A stretch of DNA of 64,000 nucleotides from an uncultured bacterium (GTDB lineage: Bacteria > Planctomycetota > UBA1135 > GCA-002686595): contig CALBMX010000066.1 in the NCBI GenBank assembly GCA_937896235.1, positions 1 to 64,000 of the forward strand, given 5' to 3'. Shown piece by piece: positions 51,840 through 61,042 of the stretch. Position numbers and translations under genes: made by a program. Every line of letters begins with the position of its first letter. Within the stretch, counting starts at the first letter, position 1. The notes under the pieces are model-generated. The model did no database searches and was not told where the DNA came from. It was given only the letters and a program-made list of their open reading frames with translations.

Positions 51840-54344
51840 CTATTCCGCATTTCCGATACGGACGGACGTTGCATCACGAGACACAAAGTCGGCCATCGAT
51901 AGGGAGATTGTTCCCGCAGGAAGCACCTCACTTGGTCCAGCGACCCCTTCTGCATTGTGCCAAGTCAGCTTGAGATCGCCCTCGCCAAAGAGGCTCGGAT
52001 CTAGGTCGACCCGTGTCAACTTGACAAGCGTCTCCCCGCCTTTTCCAGGAATGTCATAGGTGTACTCAGGGATCGGGAACACGTGCCAGCCTCCACCCTC
52101 AGCTTCGGCAACTCGCTCGAGACCAACGGCTCCGTCGGTTGTGATGCCGAGTGCGGTTGAAGAGACGCCACGTCCGTCCATAAAGAGTCGGTTGGGTGCC
52201 TCGAGGGTCTGGATGATTCCGCTTTTCGTAGTCAGGATCGCTGCAGTGACTAAACCCGCGTGGGCCAGATTTCCATACGGTGCGATTCTCTCCGAGCGGC
52301 CTTTAGGTTGCCAGGCCTTGTCGGTGGTGTTGGCCCAAAGCTCGTCTCCGTTTTTCCAGGTGATGTGTAGGCGAACATCGCCGAGATTTAGGCCGCCCCC
52401 ATTTTGGAGCCACGCCGAGAGATCAAACTCGCGACCACGATCATCGACGTAGAGAATCGCCTCTAGCTCGCGATTCGGCTTAGAAAACTCCTGGAACAAA
52501 CTCATGCCGGACCACCAATCGCGCGCGCAGGTACCGGGGCGCGTTTTAGAGTACCACCAGCAGAAACCGGCGTTGCCATAGACGGCTGTCAGAGTTTGGT
52601 ACAGGTCGCGGTCGCCTGCTGTGTAGCTCTTTAGCATCGATGCCCTCAGGGGCATAAAGAACCTAGCGGGCAGGCCAATCCCAGCCCGAATGGAGATGTC
52701 GTGAATACGGCCAAGTGCGAAATGGGGCACGATCTCGACGTTCTTTCCGCTTTGGTCAAGACCTTGAGGGTCGGAGCGGATGTAAAACGCACCTGGCATC
52801 ACGTCAGCTAGACCAGCCCAGGTCACGTTGCCCCCGCCGAGGGAACCCTCACTAGCAATGGGGGAGCCGTGAATCGTGTGAAGGCGTCGAAGCACCTCGG
52901 TCAAGTCACCAAGTGATGTCCGCAAGAGGCCCCAGCCTTCGGTATCTCCGTCGAGGTCGACGTTGGGTAGCGTGGCTGCGAGAGAGTCCGTATAGGTACC
53001 CTGCGTTTGAAAGGCTTCGTGTATCTCGCCTTCCACCTCATCGATAAATTCAAGGGCCGCACTCGTCTTGAGATAAGTTCCACCTTTGGCTTCGGTGAGC
53101 GGATTCCCCGTTCCCGAAAGCATGCTCTTTCCGGCCAGGCCCTCGGAGTTGAACAGCCAGTTGTGGTGCATTCCCATGGCGTAGCCGGCGGCGCCGATCG
53201 CCTCTCTAAGTTTAAGCATCCCGTCCATGCCGCCCCATTGCTCGCGTGGGGGCATGACATTGTTTGGGTAGCCATTGTCGTAGCCGTCCTTTTGCCATTG
53301 TTTCATCCAGACATGCAGGTCTTGGACACCCATACTCGCCAAGGCGTTGATGTTCTCGGTGGCATCGGCGAACGGCGTGCAGCTTAAGGAGAGGTAATAG
53401 TAATCGCTAAAGCTCTCGCGCCCTTCGAGTGCTGGGCGGTCCATCGACGGCAGCACGTCGGTGAGCTCGGGACTCCAGGAGAGCCAGACTCTCTCTTGAA
53501 TGGTTCTGCGCTGCCCGCGGTCAGAGGCTAAGTAGCGCGCCGACTGGGAGTAGCGAATCTCGCCATCCTCGCCAACGTCACCTGTGTGGTGCGCGACTAA
53601 GTCAGAAGCATTGGAGAAGCCCGTGTCAAACCACGAGGTGAGGTAGTGGGGCTCTTCACGTCCGATCGCGACCGCAGCAACGGATGCGATGTCAAAGTAC
53701 GGGACGCGAAAGGCTGTGATCGACCCACTCCCTTTCCTGACAAGCACTCCGCCAAGATCGATTGCGGCCATCCCGCGGCGAGGCCCAGGGGGCCGGGTCA
53801 CCTCCATTCGCAGGGATTTCCCGAGCGCCGTAAGTCGAGTGGTTATGCCGTCGCGAAACGTGACGACCAGGCTGTCGCCGTCGAGAGCGAAGGACGTAGC
53901 CTCCAGTTTGTCACCAGCGCCATCAACTTTGGTTCCGTGCATTGGCTCGATGACCGCATTGCCCGATTCGATCGAGACGAGATCGAAGTACCCGTTGGGC
54001 TTTGGGTTGACCACCCAGGTAAACGCATCCTTGCCTCGTCCAACCCTCGCTTTATAAGTCCCACTCTTCTTCGCAAAGGGCGAGGCGGAACCCTCGAGGA
54101 GTGCACTTAGGGGCACCAGTGCCTCTGAGAATCGTCCATCGGCATCGGAGTGTTTTGCCGGTGGTGTCGTGGGCTTTTCTTGCGCCCTGCCGCGCTGCTC
54201 AACCTTTGGATGAGCAAGCGGCTCCGCGCGAAGGATCGGCGAAATGGCAATTAGCCTAGGCTTCGATGCATTGCACTGAAAAGCGAGAAGGAGCAGCGGA
54301 AGGAGACCGAACTGAAATCGTCGAGTGATCATGGAGGACATCAT
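51840..54344 (-). CDS. Secreted TIM-barrel glycoside-hydrolase-like protein
   Basis: Exported protein of 834 residues (signal FGLLPLLLLAFQCNAS, possibly a lipoprotein). Residues ~90-310 form a beta-sandwich. The middle has a TIM-barrel pattern: ALASMGVQDLHVWMKQWQKD, DGYDNGYPNNVMPPREQWGG, AAGYAMGMHHNWLF, then YTDSLAATLPNV and HGSPIASEGSLGGG, the last two carrying candidate catalytic acidic residues. The C-terminal third is again beta-rich. The layout resembles GH101 and DUF5696-type proteins, which degrade glycans such as mucin-type sugars. The exact family and substrate are an inference. Confidence 0.7.
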   Translation of the reverse strand: MMSSMITRRFQFGLLPLLLLAFQCNASKPRLIAISPILRAEPLAHPKVEQRGRAQEKPTTPPAKHSDADGRFSEALVPLSALLEGSASPFAKKSGTYKARVGRGKDAFTWVVNPKPNGYFDLVSIESGNAVIEPMHGTKVDGAGDKLEATSFALDGDSLVVTFRDGITTRLTALGKSLRMEVTRPPGPRRGMAAIDLGGVLVRKGSGSITAFRVPYFDIASVAAVAIGREEPHYLTSWFDTGFSNASDLVAHHTGDVGEDGEIRYSQSARYLASDRGQRRTIQERVWLSWSPELTDVLPSMDRPALEGRESFSDYYYLSLSCTPFADATENINALASMGVQDLHVWMKQWQKDGYDNGYPNNVMPPREQWGGMDGMLKLREAIGAAGYAMGMHHNWLFNSEGLAGKSMLSGTGNPLTEAKGGTYLKTSAALEFIDEVEGEIHEAFQTQGTYTDSLAATLPNVDLDGDTEGWGLLRTSLGDLTEVLRRLHTIHGSPIASEGSLGGGNVTWAGLADVMPGAFYIRSDPQGLDQSGKNVEIVPHFALGRIHDISIRAGIGLPARFFMPLRASMLKSYTAGDRDLYQTLTAVYGNAGFCWWYSKTRPGTCARDWWSGMSLFQEFSKPNRELEAILYVDDRGREFDLSAWLQNGGGLNLGDVRLHITWKNGDELWANTTDKAWQPKGRSERIAPYGNLAHAGLVTAAILTTKSGIIQTLEAPNRLFMDGRGVSSTALGITTDGAVGLERVAEAEGGGWHVFPIPEYTYDIPGKGGETLVKLTRVDLDPSLFGEGDLKLTWHNAEGVAGPSEVLPAGTISLSMADFVSRDATSVRIGNAE

Positions 54345-54446
54345 GACAAGGCGCCCTGGAAAGGGGTGAGAAACCTATCCTAGTGACCAGCGTGTTACGG
54401 AGCTTAGATCCGAACCCTTGTGGGCTCGCGAATTAGAGACAGCTAG

Positions 54447-54474
54447 CGCTCCGACTGTGAGCGCAGTCGGAGCG
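54447..54474 (-). terminator. Terminator hairpin after the 44-residue gene
   Basis: CGCTCCGACTG and CAGTCGGAGCG form a perfect 11-base-pair stem with a 6-base loop, just downstream of the small gene at 54489 on the minus strand. Confidence 0.65.
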
Positions 54475-54488
54475 ACCCCGGAGTGGGG

Positions 54489-54623
54489 TCAACTTAGACT
54501 GTGAAATAGAAGCATTACGAGGGGAGCACCAAACAGTCCAAACAGCAGGCAGCCGCCGTAGAGGAAAAAGTTCAACAGGCGGCGCTTCTCCTCCGCTTTC
54601 TCCTCGTCTCTCTCGATGCTCAT
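54489..54623 (-). CDS. Short single-helix membrane protein (44 residues)
   Basis: Too short for the ORF track. It reads MSIERDEEKAEEKRRLLNF, then one hydrophobic segment (FLYGGCLLFGLFGAPLVMLLF) and a short tail, ending at TGA. A charged, Glu/Lys/Arg-rich cytoplasmic head before a single helix is typical of small bitopic membrane proteins. It lies between the glycosidase-like gene and the aldolase on the same strand, 139 bases after the aldolase stop, and is followed by a perfect hairpin terminator. Function is unknown. Confidence 0.62.
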   Translation of the reverse strand: MSIERDEEKAEEKRRLLNFFLYGGCLLFGLFGAPLVMLLFHSLS

Positions 54624-54762
54624 TTCAGTTCCTTGGACGGGTGAGCGATGCAACCTTGCCGCGCACTCTTGGTTCGGCCCGCTCGGACCGCAAGGTGCGA
54701 AACGGATCGGTAAGCCAGGTGCAAGAAGTGCGCGGCGGGGTGTGAGCGCCTACGGTCGGCGC

Positions 54763-55791
54763 TTAAACGTTTGCGGTGTAGTACGAGATCATATCGCTGA
54801 GGCTCTTCATCTCAACGCCACCGGCATGGCCAGCGGAACCGAAGGACTTCATGCGGCTCGCTACGACTTCAGCCATGGCGACACGTGAGGGCTTCAGGTA
54901 GTCGCGTGGGTCAAAGGCGCTGGGCTCTTGCATGAGGAGCTTGCGGATCGCGCCCGTGATTGCCAGGCGGTTGTCCGTATCGACGTTGATCTTGCGGACA
55001 CCGTGCTTGATGCCCTCTTGGATATCGGAGACGGGGACACCATAGGTCTCTGGCATCTTGCCGCCGAACTCGTTGATGATGGCGATCAAGTGCTCGGGCA
55101 CACTCGAGCTGCCGTGCATAACCATGTGGCAGTTGGGCATGCGGCGGTGGATCTCGGCGATGACGTCCATGCGCAGAACCTTTCCCGTCGGCTTACTCTT
55201 GAACTTGTAGGCGCCGTGGCTCGTGCCAATGGCAACAGCGAGTGCATCGCAGCCGGTCTGCTCGACGAAATCCGCAGCCTCGCCGGGATCGGTCAGGTGC
55301 TCCTGGGCCTGCTCTTCGGAGAGTCCGGCACCTTGGCCGTCCTCGATACCGCCCAAGCAGCCGAGCTCGGCCTCGACGGTGACGCCGCGCGCGTGGGCAT
55401 AGTCGACGACCTCTTTCGTGACGCGGACGTTGTAGTCCCAACTTGCGGGTGTCTTGCCGTCCTCTTCCAAGCTGCCGTCCATCATGACGGACGTGAAGCC
55501 CATCTCGACTGCGCTGATGCAGGAGGCGGGCGAGTTGCCGTGGTCCAGGTGCATCGCGATCGGGATGTTCGGGTTCAACTCAGCGGCGGCCAGCATCAGG
55601 TGGCGCAGATAGTTGTCCTGGCTATACGCGCGAGCACCGCGCGAAGCTTGAACGATCACAGGCGAACCGGTCTCGCTCGCAGCCATCATGATGGCTTGGA
55701 TCTGCTCCATGTTGTTGACGTTGAAAGCGCCCACGCCGTAGTTGTTCTCGGCAGCGTGGTCCAGCATGACGCGCATCGGAATTATGGCCAT
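54763..55791 (-). CDS. fba: Class II fructose-bisphosphate aldolase
   Basis: Zinc-dependent aldolase that cleaves or forms fructose 1,6-bisphosphate in glycolysis and gluconeogenesis. Family features are the N-terminal NNYGVGAFNVNNMEQ, the zinc ligands in MHLDHGNSPASC and the nearby TVEAELGCLGG, then SHGAYKFKSKPTG and HGSSSVPEHLI. The length of 342 residues and the pattern fit the Calvin-cycle-type class IIB group. No glycolytic neighbours are present. Single gene on the minus strand, with DUF523 upstream. Confidence 0.95.
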   Translation of the reverse strand: MAIIPMRVMLDHAAENNYGVGAFNVNNMEQIQAIMMAASETGSPVIVQASRGARAYSQDNYLRHLMLAAAELNPNIPIAMHLDHGNSPASCISAVEMGFTSVMMDGSLEEDGKTPASWDYNVRVTKEVVDYAHARGVTVEAELGCLGGIEDGQGAGLSEEQAQEHLTDPGEAADFVEQTGCDALAVAIGTSHGAYKFKSKPTGKVLRMDVIAEIHRRMPNCHMVMHGSSSVPEHLIAIINEFGGKMPETYGVPVSDIQEGIKHGVRKINVDTDNRLAITGAIRKLLMQEPSAFDPRDYLKPSRVAMAEVVASRMKSFGSAGHAGGVEMKSLSDMISYYTANV

Positions 55792-55871
55792 GGAGTCAGT
55801 CTCTTAGATAGGGGGGGAGTGATTGTGAGTTGGTTGAAGCCAAAGATTACCCCTTGAGCGAGGCGTAGGGG

Positions 55872-56327
55872 CTAAATCCCCTCTGTTTCAATGCCGTTTT
55901 GGGCCAAGAGAGCGGCTGTTACCCCCGGTCCGTTGATTGGAGCGCCATTTACATGGGTCGTTGCGACTCCGCACGAGGGAGAGAACTCCTTCAAGATCGC
56001 GTGGTGAATCCCCTGGTCTTGACAGAGCTTGAGGGTCGCCCGCGCGCCCGCCAGAAAGGCCTCGGAGACGTCGTCGCCCGCGCCGGTCACGACGCGATCC
56101 TCACCGCGCAGCACTGCGCTAGCGCCTTGCGATTCGATCCAGGCGGGGGTGCGCGGGGTGGGTAGCCCACCCTCGACCTCGGGGCAAAACGGGACAGCGC
56201 GTGCCCCCAGTTCGGCTAGGCGCTTGGCTAACTTGGTCCCCCCCGATGCATGGCCGCCGTCATACCTGCACTCACGCCCGCAAAGGCAGGCGCTAACAAG
56301 TACGGGGCTGGTGTTCGCGTCTTGCAT
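55872..56327 (-). CDS. DUF523 family protein
   Basis: Protein of 151 residues matching DUF523. Its Cys-rich motif SACLCGRECRYDGG, PFCPEVEGGLPTPRTPAW, and the C-terminal KEFSPSCGV are all visible. The conserved cysteines suggest metal or iron-sulfur binding. The role is unknown, though some relatives are linked with thiouridine or sulfur metabolism. It is next to the aldolase on the same strand and divergent from the DJ-1 gene. Confidence 0.9.
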   Translation of the reverse strand: MQDANTSPVLVSACLCGRECRYDGGHASGGTKLAKRLAELGARAVPFCPEVEGGLPTPRTPAWIESQGASAVLRGEDRVVTGAGDDVSEAFLAGARATLKLCQDQGIHHAILKEFSPSCGVATTHVNGAPINGPGVTAALLAQNGIETEGI

Positions 56328-56423
56328 GGTGTTCGCTAGAGTACAGGGAAGCTGGCTGCCCTATAGGTAGAATCAGTGGTTGGAATCGACCTACTTTCCC
56401 GAGGGCCTGCTCTGAATCCTACG

Positions 56424-57023
56424 ATGACAAACGAACAACGAGTGCTACTTCCCCTAGCCGATGGCTTTGAGGAGATCGAGGCGATCACGATCATCGATGT
56501 CTTGCGCCGCGCGGGGCTTGTCGTCGTGGTTGCGGGTTTGACGGAGGCGACTCTCGCGCGTGGTGCCCACGGCATCGCGGTTGAGGTCGATTGCAACCTT
56601 GATGACGTGGACTTAGAAGTGATCGATGCCGTCGTGCTCGCCGGAGGACTTCCGGGTGCCACGAACTTGCGCGATGACAGGCGCGTCATCGGTGCACTGC
56701 AATACATGGCCGCGCGCGGACGCTGGACAGCAGCGATTTGCGCGGCGCCGATCGCATTGGCCGAAGCGGGCCTACTCTCCGATAGCTCGGTGCGCGCGAC
56801 CTCCTACCCCGCCTTCCGCGATCGCCTTGGCAATGCCGAGGTCGTAAGCGATGAGCCCGTAGTCATCAGCGGTCGTGTCCTCACCAGCGCGGGACCGGGC
56901 ACTGCCCTAGACTTTGCCCTGACACTTGCAGCAGTCCTGGTGGGGCCCGAGCTGGCCTCGGAAATCGCCGTCGCTATGCTTGCGAAGATGTCTCTTGAAA
57001 ACCCCGCACCCGCCAGCCGCTAG
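56424..57023 (+). CDS. DJ-1/PfpI family protein
   Basis: Protein of 199 residues from the ATG at 56424 (the track's 56376 lacks a typical N terminus). The fold is that of the class I glutamine amidotransferase-like DJ-1/YajL group: LLPLADGFEEIEAIT carries the conserved Glu near residue 17, and the nucleophile elbow is TAAICAAPIALAEAG with the reactive Cys. Proteins of this type protect against oxidative or carbonyl stress or act as chaperones. It is followed by xdhC after 9 bases, but the functional connection is not clear. Confidence 0.9.
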   Translation: MTNEQRVLLPLADGFEEIEAITIIDVLRRAGLVVVVAGLTEATLARGAHGIAVEVDCNLDDVDLEVIDAVVLAGGLPGATNLRDDRRVIGALQYMAARGRWTAAICAAPIALAEAGLLSDSSVRATSYPAFRDRLGNAEVVSDEPVVISGRVLTSAGPGTALDFALTLAAVLVGPELASEIAVAMLAKMSLENPAPASR

Positions 57024-57032
57024 AGCAAGTCG

Positions 57033-57836
57033 ATGCAAGAAATTTGGAGCGAGTTACAACGGCTCGCCGACCTAGGCACGTCCTGTGCGCTGTGCACGAT
57101 CGTGTCGACGCAGGGCTCGACGCCAGGCAAAGAGTCCATGAAGATGCTGGTGCGCGCGGACGGCTCGTTCGTGGGCACGGTGGGGGGCGGCTGCTTGGAG
57201 GCGGAAGTTCTGGAAGCGGCCTTAGAGTCCATGGAAGACGAGCGCCCGCGCCGACTCGCCTTTGCACTTAATGAGCGCGACTACCCCGATAGCGGCCTCG
57301 TCTGTGGTGGCCGCCTGGAGATTTTTGTGGATCCACAAGTCGAACCGCGTCTGTTTCTATTCGGAGGCGGACACATCAGCGCCGCCCTCGCCGCACTGGC
57401 AAAGAGCGTGGGATTTCACGTCACTGTTGCGGACGATCGTGAGGCGTTTGCAACGCCGGAGAAACACCCCTTCGCAAACCGCGTCCTATGTATGGAATTC
57501 GCAGATGCGGTCCGCGCCTCGGCGGAATCCTTCGGCCCCGGGGACGACGCGGCGCAGCGCTATTATGTGGTGTGCACGCGCGGGCACCACGACGACGAGC
57601 TCATCGTGCGCGAGCTCAACGACGCCCTAGGAGGGCGCATTCCAAAGTACTTGGGAATGGTTGGCAGTCGCGCCAAGCGCGCGACGCTGTGGAAGAGCTT
57701 GGAGGCCACGGGAGTCTCCACCGCGTTCCTAGACGGCGTTCAGAGCCCTATGGGGATGGATATTGGCGCCCGAACCCACGAGGAAATCGCCGTTAGCGTC
57801 GTTGCGGAGCTGATTCGAGTCCGGCGCGGGCGCTGA
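57033..57836 (+). CDS. xdhC: XdhC/CoxI family molybdenum-cofactor insertion protein
   Basis: Chaperone-like protein of 267 residues that loads or modifies the molybdenum cofactor of xanthine dehydrogenase-type enzymes. The N-terminal XdhC domain contains STQGSTPGKESMKMLV and GTVGGGCLEAEV. The C-terminal Rossmann domain contains LFLFGGGHISAALAALA and KYLGMVGSRAKRATLWK. These are the two standard domains. The molybdenum hydroxylase it should serve is not in this window. It follows the DJ-1 gene closely and probably shares a transcript. Confidence 0.92.
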   Translation: MQEIWSELQRLADLGTSCALCTIVSTQGSTPGKESMKMLVRADGSFVGTVGGGCLEAEVLEAALESMEDERPRRLAFALNERDYPDSGLVCGGRLEIFVDPQVEPRLFLFGGGHISAALAALAKSVGFHVTVADDREAFATPEKHPFANRVLCMEFADAVRASAESFGPGDDAAQRYYVVCTRGHHDDELIVRELNDALGGRIPKYLGMVGSRAKRATLWKSLEATGVSTAFLDGVQSPMGMDIGARTHEEIAVSVVAELIRVRRGR

Positions 57837-57979
57837 CTCGGCATTGACGTAGCGGATCCCTCCTTATATGCTCCTAAGCCAAAATCGCCCTAGAGACCTT
57901 GCCTCGAAGGTGTAACCGGACGGCCCCCTGCGGGTAGCCCAAGGGCTCACACCCCCCAATCGAAACGATTTTTAGACTC

Positions 57980-59083
57980 ATGCGCACCTTTGCACTTATC
58001 ACTGGCCTCGTCCTGGCCGCCACACCTTCATTCGCCGACACGATTCACACCTCGGACGGAAAGTCCATCTCAGAGGTGACGATCGTCTCGGAAGGCCTCG
58101 ACAAAGTGATCTATAAGGACGGTCGCTCCGACCAGAGCATCGACACCCAGAGTGTGATCTCCATCGTGTTCACGGAGAAACCGCGTGCGATGATGCAGGC
58201 CGATGGCTTCTTGCTCGACAACGACCTTGATAGTGCGGCGATCATTCTCAACGACTACGTCGACGCCGTGATCTCGGGCGCCGAAAGGGAGCGCAGAAAG
58301 TGGGCGCCGGCCAACGCCGCATGGCGCGTGGTCGAGCTGCGGCAAGCACTCGGCGATCTTCCGGGAGTTGTGGCCGCCTCTACACGTCTTATTGAGAACT
58401 ACGGCGATACGCGCTACTTGCCGGGTGCCTATCTCGCCAAAGCAGACGCTTATTACTGGAATAGCGACGGTAAGAAGGCTCAGGCCACCCTTAAGGATTT
58501 CGAGGCTGCGATCACTTCGAGAATGATGGCCGAGCGCTGGCGTATGGAGTGCGATCTTGCCCTCATCTTGACCAACGATGAGCTTAGCGCTACGGCGCGC
58601 CGCAAGTCCCTAGACGAGGTTGGCGACCGTGCTGGTGCGCGCTTTGCGACGGTGAAGAACCGCTCTCTTGTCGCCCAAGGCGAGAGCTTTCTGCAAGAGG
58701 TTGTCGTCACGCCCGCAAAGGCCGCCAAAAACGTGCCCGCCGCGCTCGCCGTCTTCCAAGAAGTTCTCAAGGACCCCAAAGCAGACGATGCGACTCTTGC
58801 CGGCGCCTACGTTGGAATGGGTGACTGTCTCTTCCAGTCGGCGGCCAAGTCGCTGGACAAGGACGAGCTCAAGAAATCGGCACTTGCTTACCTGCGGGTG
58901 GCCGCCGTCTATCCCGAGCAGAGCCGCTACGTCGCCAAGGCACTTTTCTACGGCGGCCGCAGCTTGGACTTGATGGGTGACGATGAGAATAAGGAGCGCG
59001 CTCAGGTCCTCTATGCCGAGGTGTACTTCAGCTTCCCCGGCTCGAATTGGGCGAACGAGGCGAAGAACTTCAGCAAGCGCTAA
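57980..59083 (+). CDS. Secreted protein with TPR-like repeats
   Basis: Exported protein of 367 residues (signal FALITGLVLAATPSFA). A beta-rich N-terminal part (TIHTSDGKSISEVTIVSEGL, then VIYKDGRSD) is followed by helical TPR-like repeats, for example LPGAYLAKADAYYWNSDGK and LAGAYVGMGDCLFQSAAKSL. Such proteins usually hold other envelope proteins together. No family is recognised beyond the repeat. A clear terminator lies after it. Confidence 0.75.
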   Translation: MRTFALITGLVLAATPSFADTIHTSDGKSISEVTIVSEGLDKVIYKDGRSDQSIDTQSVISIVFTEKPRAMMQADGFLLDNDLDSAAIILNDYVDAVISGAERERRKWAPANAAWRVVELRQALGDLPGVVAASTRLIENYGDTRYLPGAYLAKADAYYWNSDGKKAQATLKDFEAAITSRMMAERWRMECDLALILTNDELSATARRKSLDEVGDRAGARFATVKNRSLVAQGESFLQEVVVTPAKAAKNVPAALAVFQEVLKDPKADDATLAGAYVGMGDCLFQSAAKSLDKDELKKSALAYLRVAAVYPEQSRYVAKALFYGGRSLDLMGDDENKERAQVLYAEVYFSFPGSNWANEAKNFSKR

Positions 59084-59143
59084 GCGGAAGTCCCGAGGTT
59101 CAGCGGCTGTTTGCCAGCGGACCGAGTGGACCGACGATTCATC

Positions 59144-59179
59144 CAAGCGGGTGCCTTCCGAAAAGGGGGCACTCGCTTG
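59144..59179 (+). terminator. Rho-independent terminator after the TPR gene
   Basis: CAAGCGGGTGCC and GGCACTCGCTTG form a 12-base-pair stem with one G-T pair, loop of 12 bases, followed by TTTTGT. It lies 60 bases after the stop of the secreted TPR protein. Confidence 0.85.
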
Positions 59180-59375
59180 TTTTGTAGGTGTTAGGTCGTT
59201 TTTTCGAGGGCTAGTCAGAAAAAGGGGGGGGTGGGACTCTCGTGGAGGGAGGGTGTGGGAAAGAGGACCCATTCGACGGCTGGTGTGAAATCCGGGGTTT
59301 TACTGAGCCGCGGCTCCGGCGGCGGGGAATCCTGGAAATTGGACTGGGGCTAGGCGCGTCCCTTGCCCCCTTGGC

Positions 59376-60086
59376 TTGTTGGCCCAAGCCATCGTTGTTG
59401 CAAATCGCAGTCTGCTAAGGGCGAGCGAAGCCGATTGTCGGTTCGCCATTGTCCGCCCCGCCCCCATCCGGCCCCGCCGGTTCCCCGGGAGAACAGATTT
59501 GTCCGATCCTTACCCGACCTTCCTTCACGCCTCCGCATGGAAAGACCTGGATGGCGAAATCCCGGTTCTTCAACACTTCCTGCGCTATCGCTGCCGCGAT
59601 GATTTTGAGGCCGACGATGTCATACAAGAGACCCTCATGCGGGCCGCTCGCTTCCGGCAACACCTGCACGATAAGGCAAAACTTAGGTCATGGATTTTGC
59701 GCATCTCGCTCAACGTCTTGTCCGACCGGATTCGCCGGGAAGCGCGGCTGGGACGGCGCATTTCCAATGATGATGAGGCCGTGTTCGATGTGCCCTGCCC
59801 TGACTCGATGAAGGAAAAGCCAACGATCGAGGTCGACGGTTTTTCGTCTCCTGCTGAGGACGTGATGGGAATGATCGACGATGCGCTACTAAAGTTGCGC
59901 AATAAGGATCGCGACATGGTTAGCGACTACTACGGAGGCGCGATGAGCTGTCGCGAGACGGCGTCACGCTGCGAGCTTCCAGTGGATCTTGTGAAGGTTC
60001 GACTGTTCCGGGTTCGGCGGCGGCTGAAGAAAATGGTGAAGCTCGAGCTAGCACAGCTAAGGAGTTCGGACTCCTCCGGGGGCTAG
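59376..60086 (+). CDS. ECF-type RNA polymerase sigma factor
   Basis: Small sigma-70 factor of the extracytoplasmic-function group. Region 2 is in ADDVIQETLMRAARFRQH and LRSWILRISLNVLSDRIRREA. Region 4 is in ALLKLRNKDRDMVSDYYGG and MSCRETASRCELPVDLVKVR. The N-terminal ~45 residues are Pro/Arg-rich and look non-native, so the true start may be the TTG near 59500 (SDPYPTF). No anti-sigma factor is adjacent; the next gene is a TPR lipoprotein 3 bases after its stop, probably in the same unit. Confidence 0.84.
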   Translation: MLAQAIVVANRSLLRASEADCRFAIVRPAPIRPRRFPGRTDLSDPYPTFLHASAWKDLDGEIPVLQHFLRYRCRDDFEADDVIQETLMRAARFRQHLHDKAKLRSWILRISLNVLSDRIRREARLGRRISNDDEAVFDVPCPDSMKEKPTIEVDGFSSPAEDVMGMIDDALLKLRNKDRDMVSDYYGGAMSCRETASRCELPVDLVKVRLFRVRRRLKKMVKLELAQLRSSDSSGG

Positions 60087-60089
60087 CAG

Positions 60090-60965
60090 GTGGTGTTGCG
60101 ATTTTGGGCGACGCGGGCGTTTGGGCTAGCGGGCGTAATGCTAGTCTCGGCATGTGGTGCGAACTCTTCCTATAGTTGGGAGTCCGCCGGAGTGGCTTTG
60201 CGTGGTGCTGGTGAGCCGAATGTATTCGGTGGAGAAGTTGCGATGGAGGGAGGAGCTGCGAGCCGCGCTCTCGAGCGTGCGAAAGATAAGAAGCAGGCGC
60301 TTAACGGCCAGCGTGGCGACGAGCTCGTTCAGCTGCGTCTCGCAGCGGTTGACGCCTATCGGCACGTTCATGAGCGCTGGCCGCGGTCTGGAGTCGTCGC
60401 CTCGGAAGCGGCATTTCGCGCCGGAGAGCTCTTGCGCTCTGCGGGCGAACCAGACGCAGCTTTAGGTCAGTTCGAGATAGCCGTTGGAGTCGCCGACGGC
60501 GGGGAATTCACCTCGCGGGCGCTCTATGAGATTGGGCATGTACAGCGGCGCGAGGGTCGAATGGGGTTGGCCCTAGAGGCGTTTGAAGAGCTAGCGTCGA
60601 GCGCGATAGCGGATGACCACCTGCGTGACTTAGCTTCCATTTGGTATGCGAAAGTTCTTGCGGAGACTGGCCAGATGGCTGATGCGGAGCGGGTCCTAAA
60701 GCGCGCCTCCAAGACAGCCAAAGACCCAGTCGATCGGATTCGGGCGTTTGACGAGCTGATCTTGTTGATCGTTGAACGGGGAGATCTCGAAGGGGCGTCG
60801 GGGTGGCTTCGCGACTGCAAGCTCAGTGTCGCGGAGCAGTCTCTAGAGCTCACTACGGAGGGAGGGCGGGTTCTTCGGGCCCTTGAAAATATGCGCGGCT
60901 TGAAGGCGCTGCAACTGGCAATCGCAGTGCGCATGAAGCGGGCGGATTACGACCCTCTGCGATAG
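60090..60965 (+). CDS. TPR-like lipoprotein downstream of ECF sigma
   Basis: Lipoprotein of 291 residues with GTG start and signal FGLAGVMLVSACGA. A short linker leads to helical repeats rich in Ala, Leu and Glu, such as SEAAFRAGELLRSAGEPDAAL, ALYEIGHVQRREGRMGLALEAF and LASIWYAKVLAETGQMADAE, with spacing suited to TPR (about 34-36 residues). It begins 3 bases after the ECF sigma factor stop, so regulation of or by the sigma factor is plausible, but nothing in the sequence shows an anti-sigma domain. Confidence 0.76.
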   Translation: MVLRFWATRAFGLAGVMLVSACGANSSYSWESAGVALRGAGEPNVFGGEVAMEGGAASRALERAKDKKQALNGQRGDELVQLRLAAVDAYRHVHERWPRSGVVASEAAFRAGELLRSAGEPDAALGQFEIAVGVADGGEFTSRALYEIGHVQRREGRMGLALEAFEELASSAIADDHLRDLASIWYAKVLAETGQMADAERVLKRASKTAKDPVDRIRAFDELILLIVERGDLEGASGWLRDCKLSVAEQSLELTTEGGRVLRALENMRGLKALQLAIAVRMKRADYDPLR

Positions 60966-61042
60966 CGTCCCCTTGGATACAATGCGGCGGATTCGTTTTC
61001 GCCCTCTTGTCAATTCCTCTTGGAGCTAGTGCCCACGTGACC

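Noticed and set aside
54928-55857. 309-residue plus-strand frame
   Set aside because: Long only because it is antisense to the highly biased aldolase gene; no family pattern.
58610-59272. 220-residue minus-strand frame
   Set aside because: Antisense to the TPR gene and runs through its terminator.
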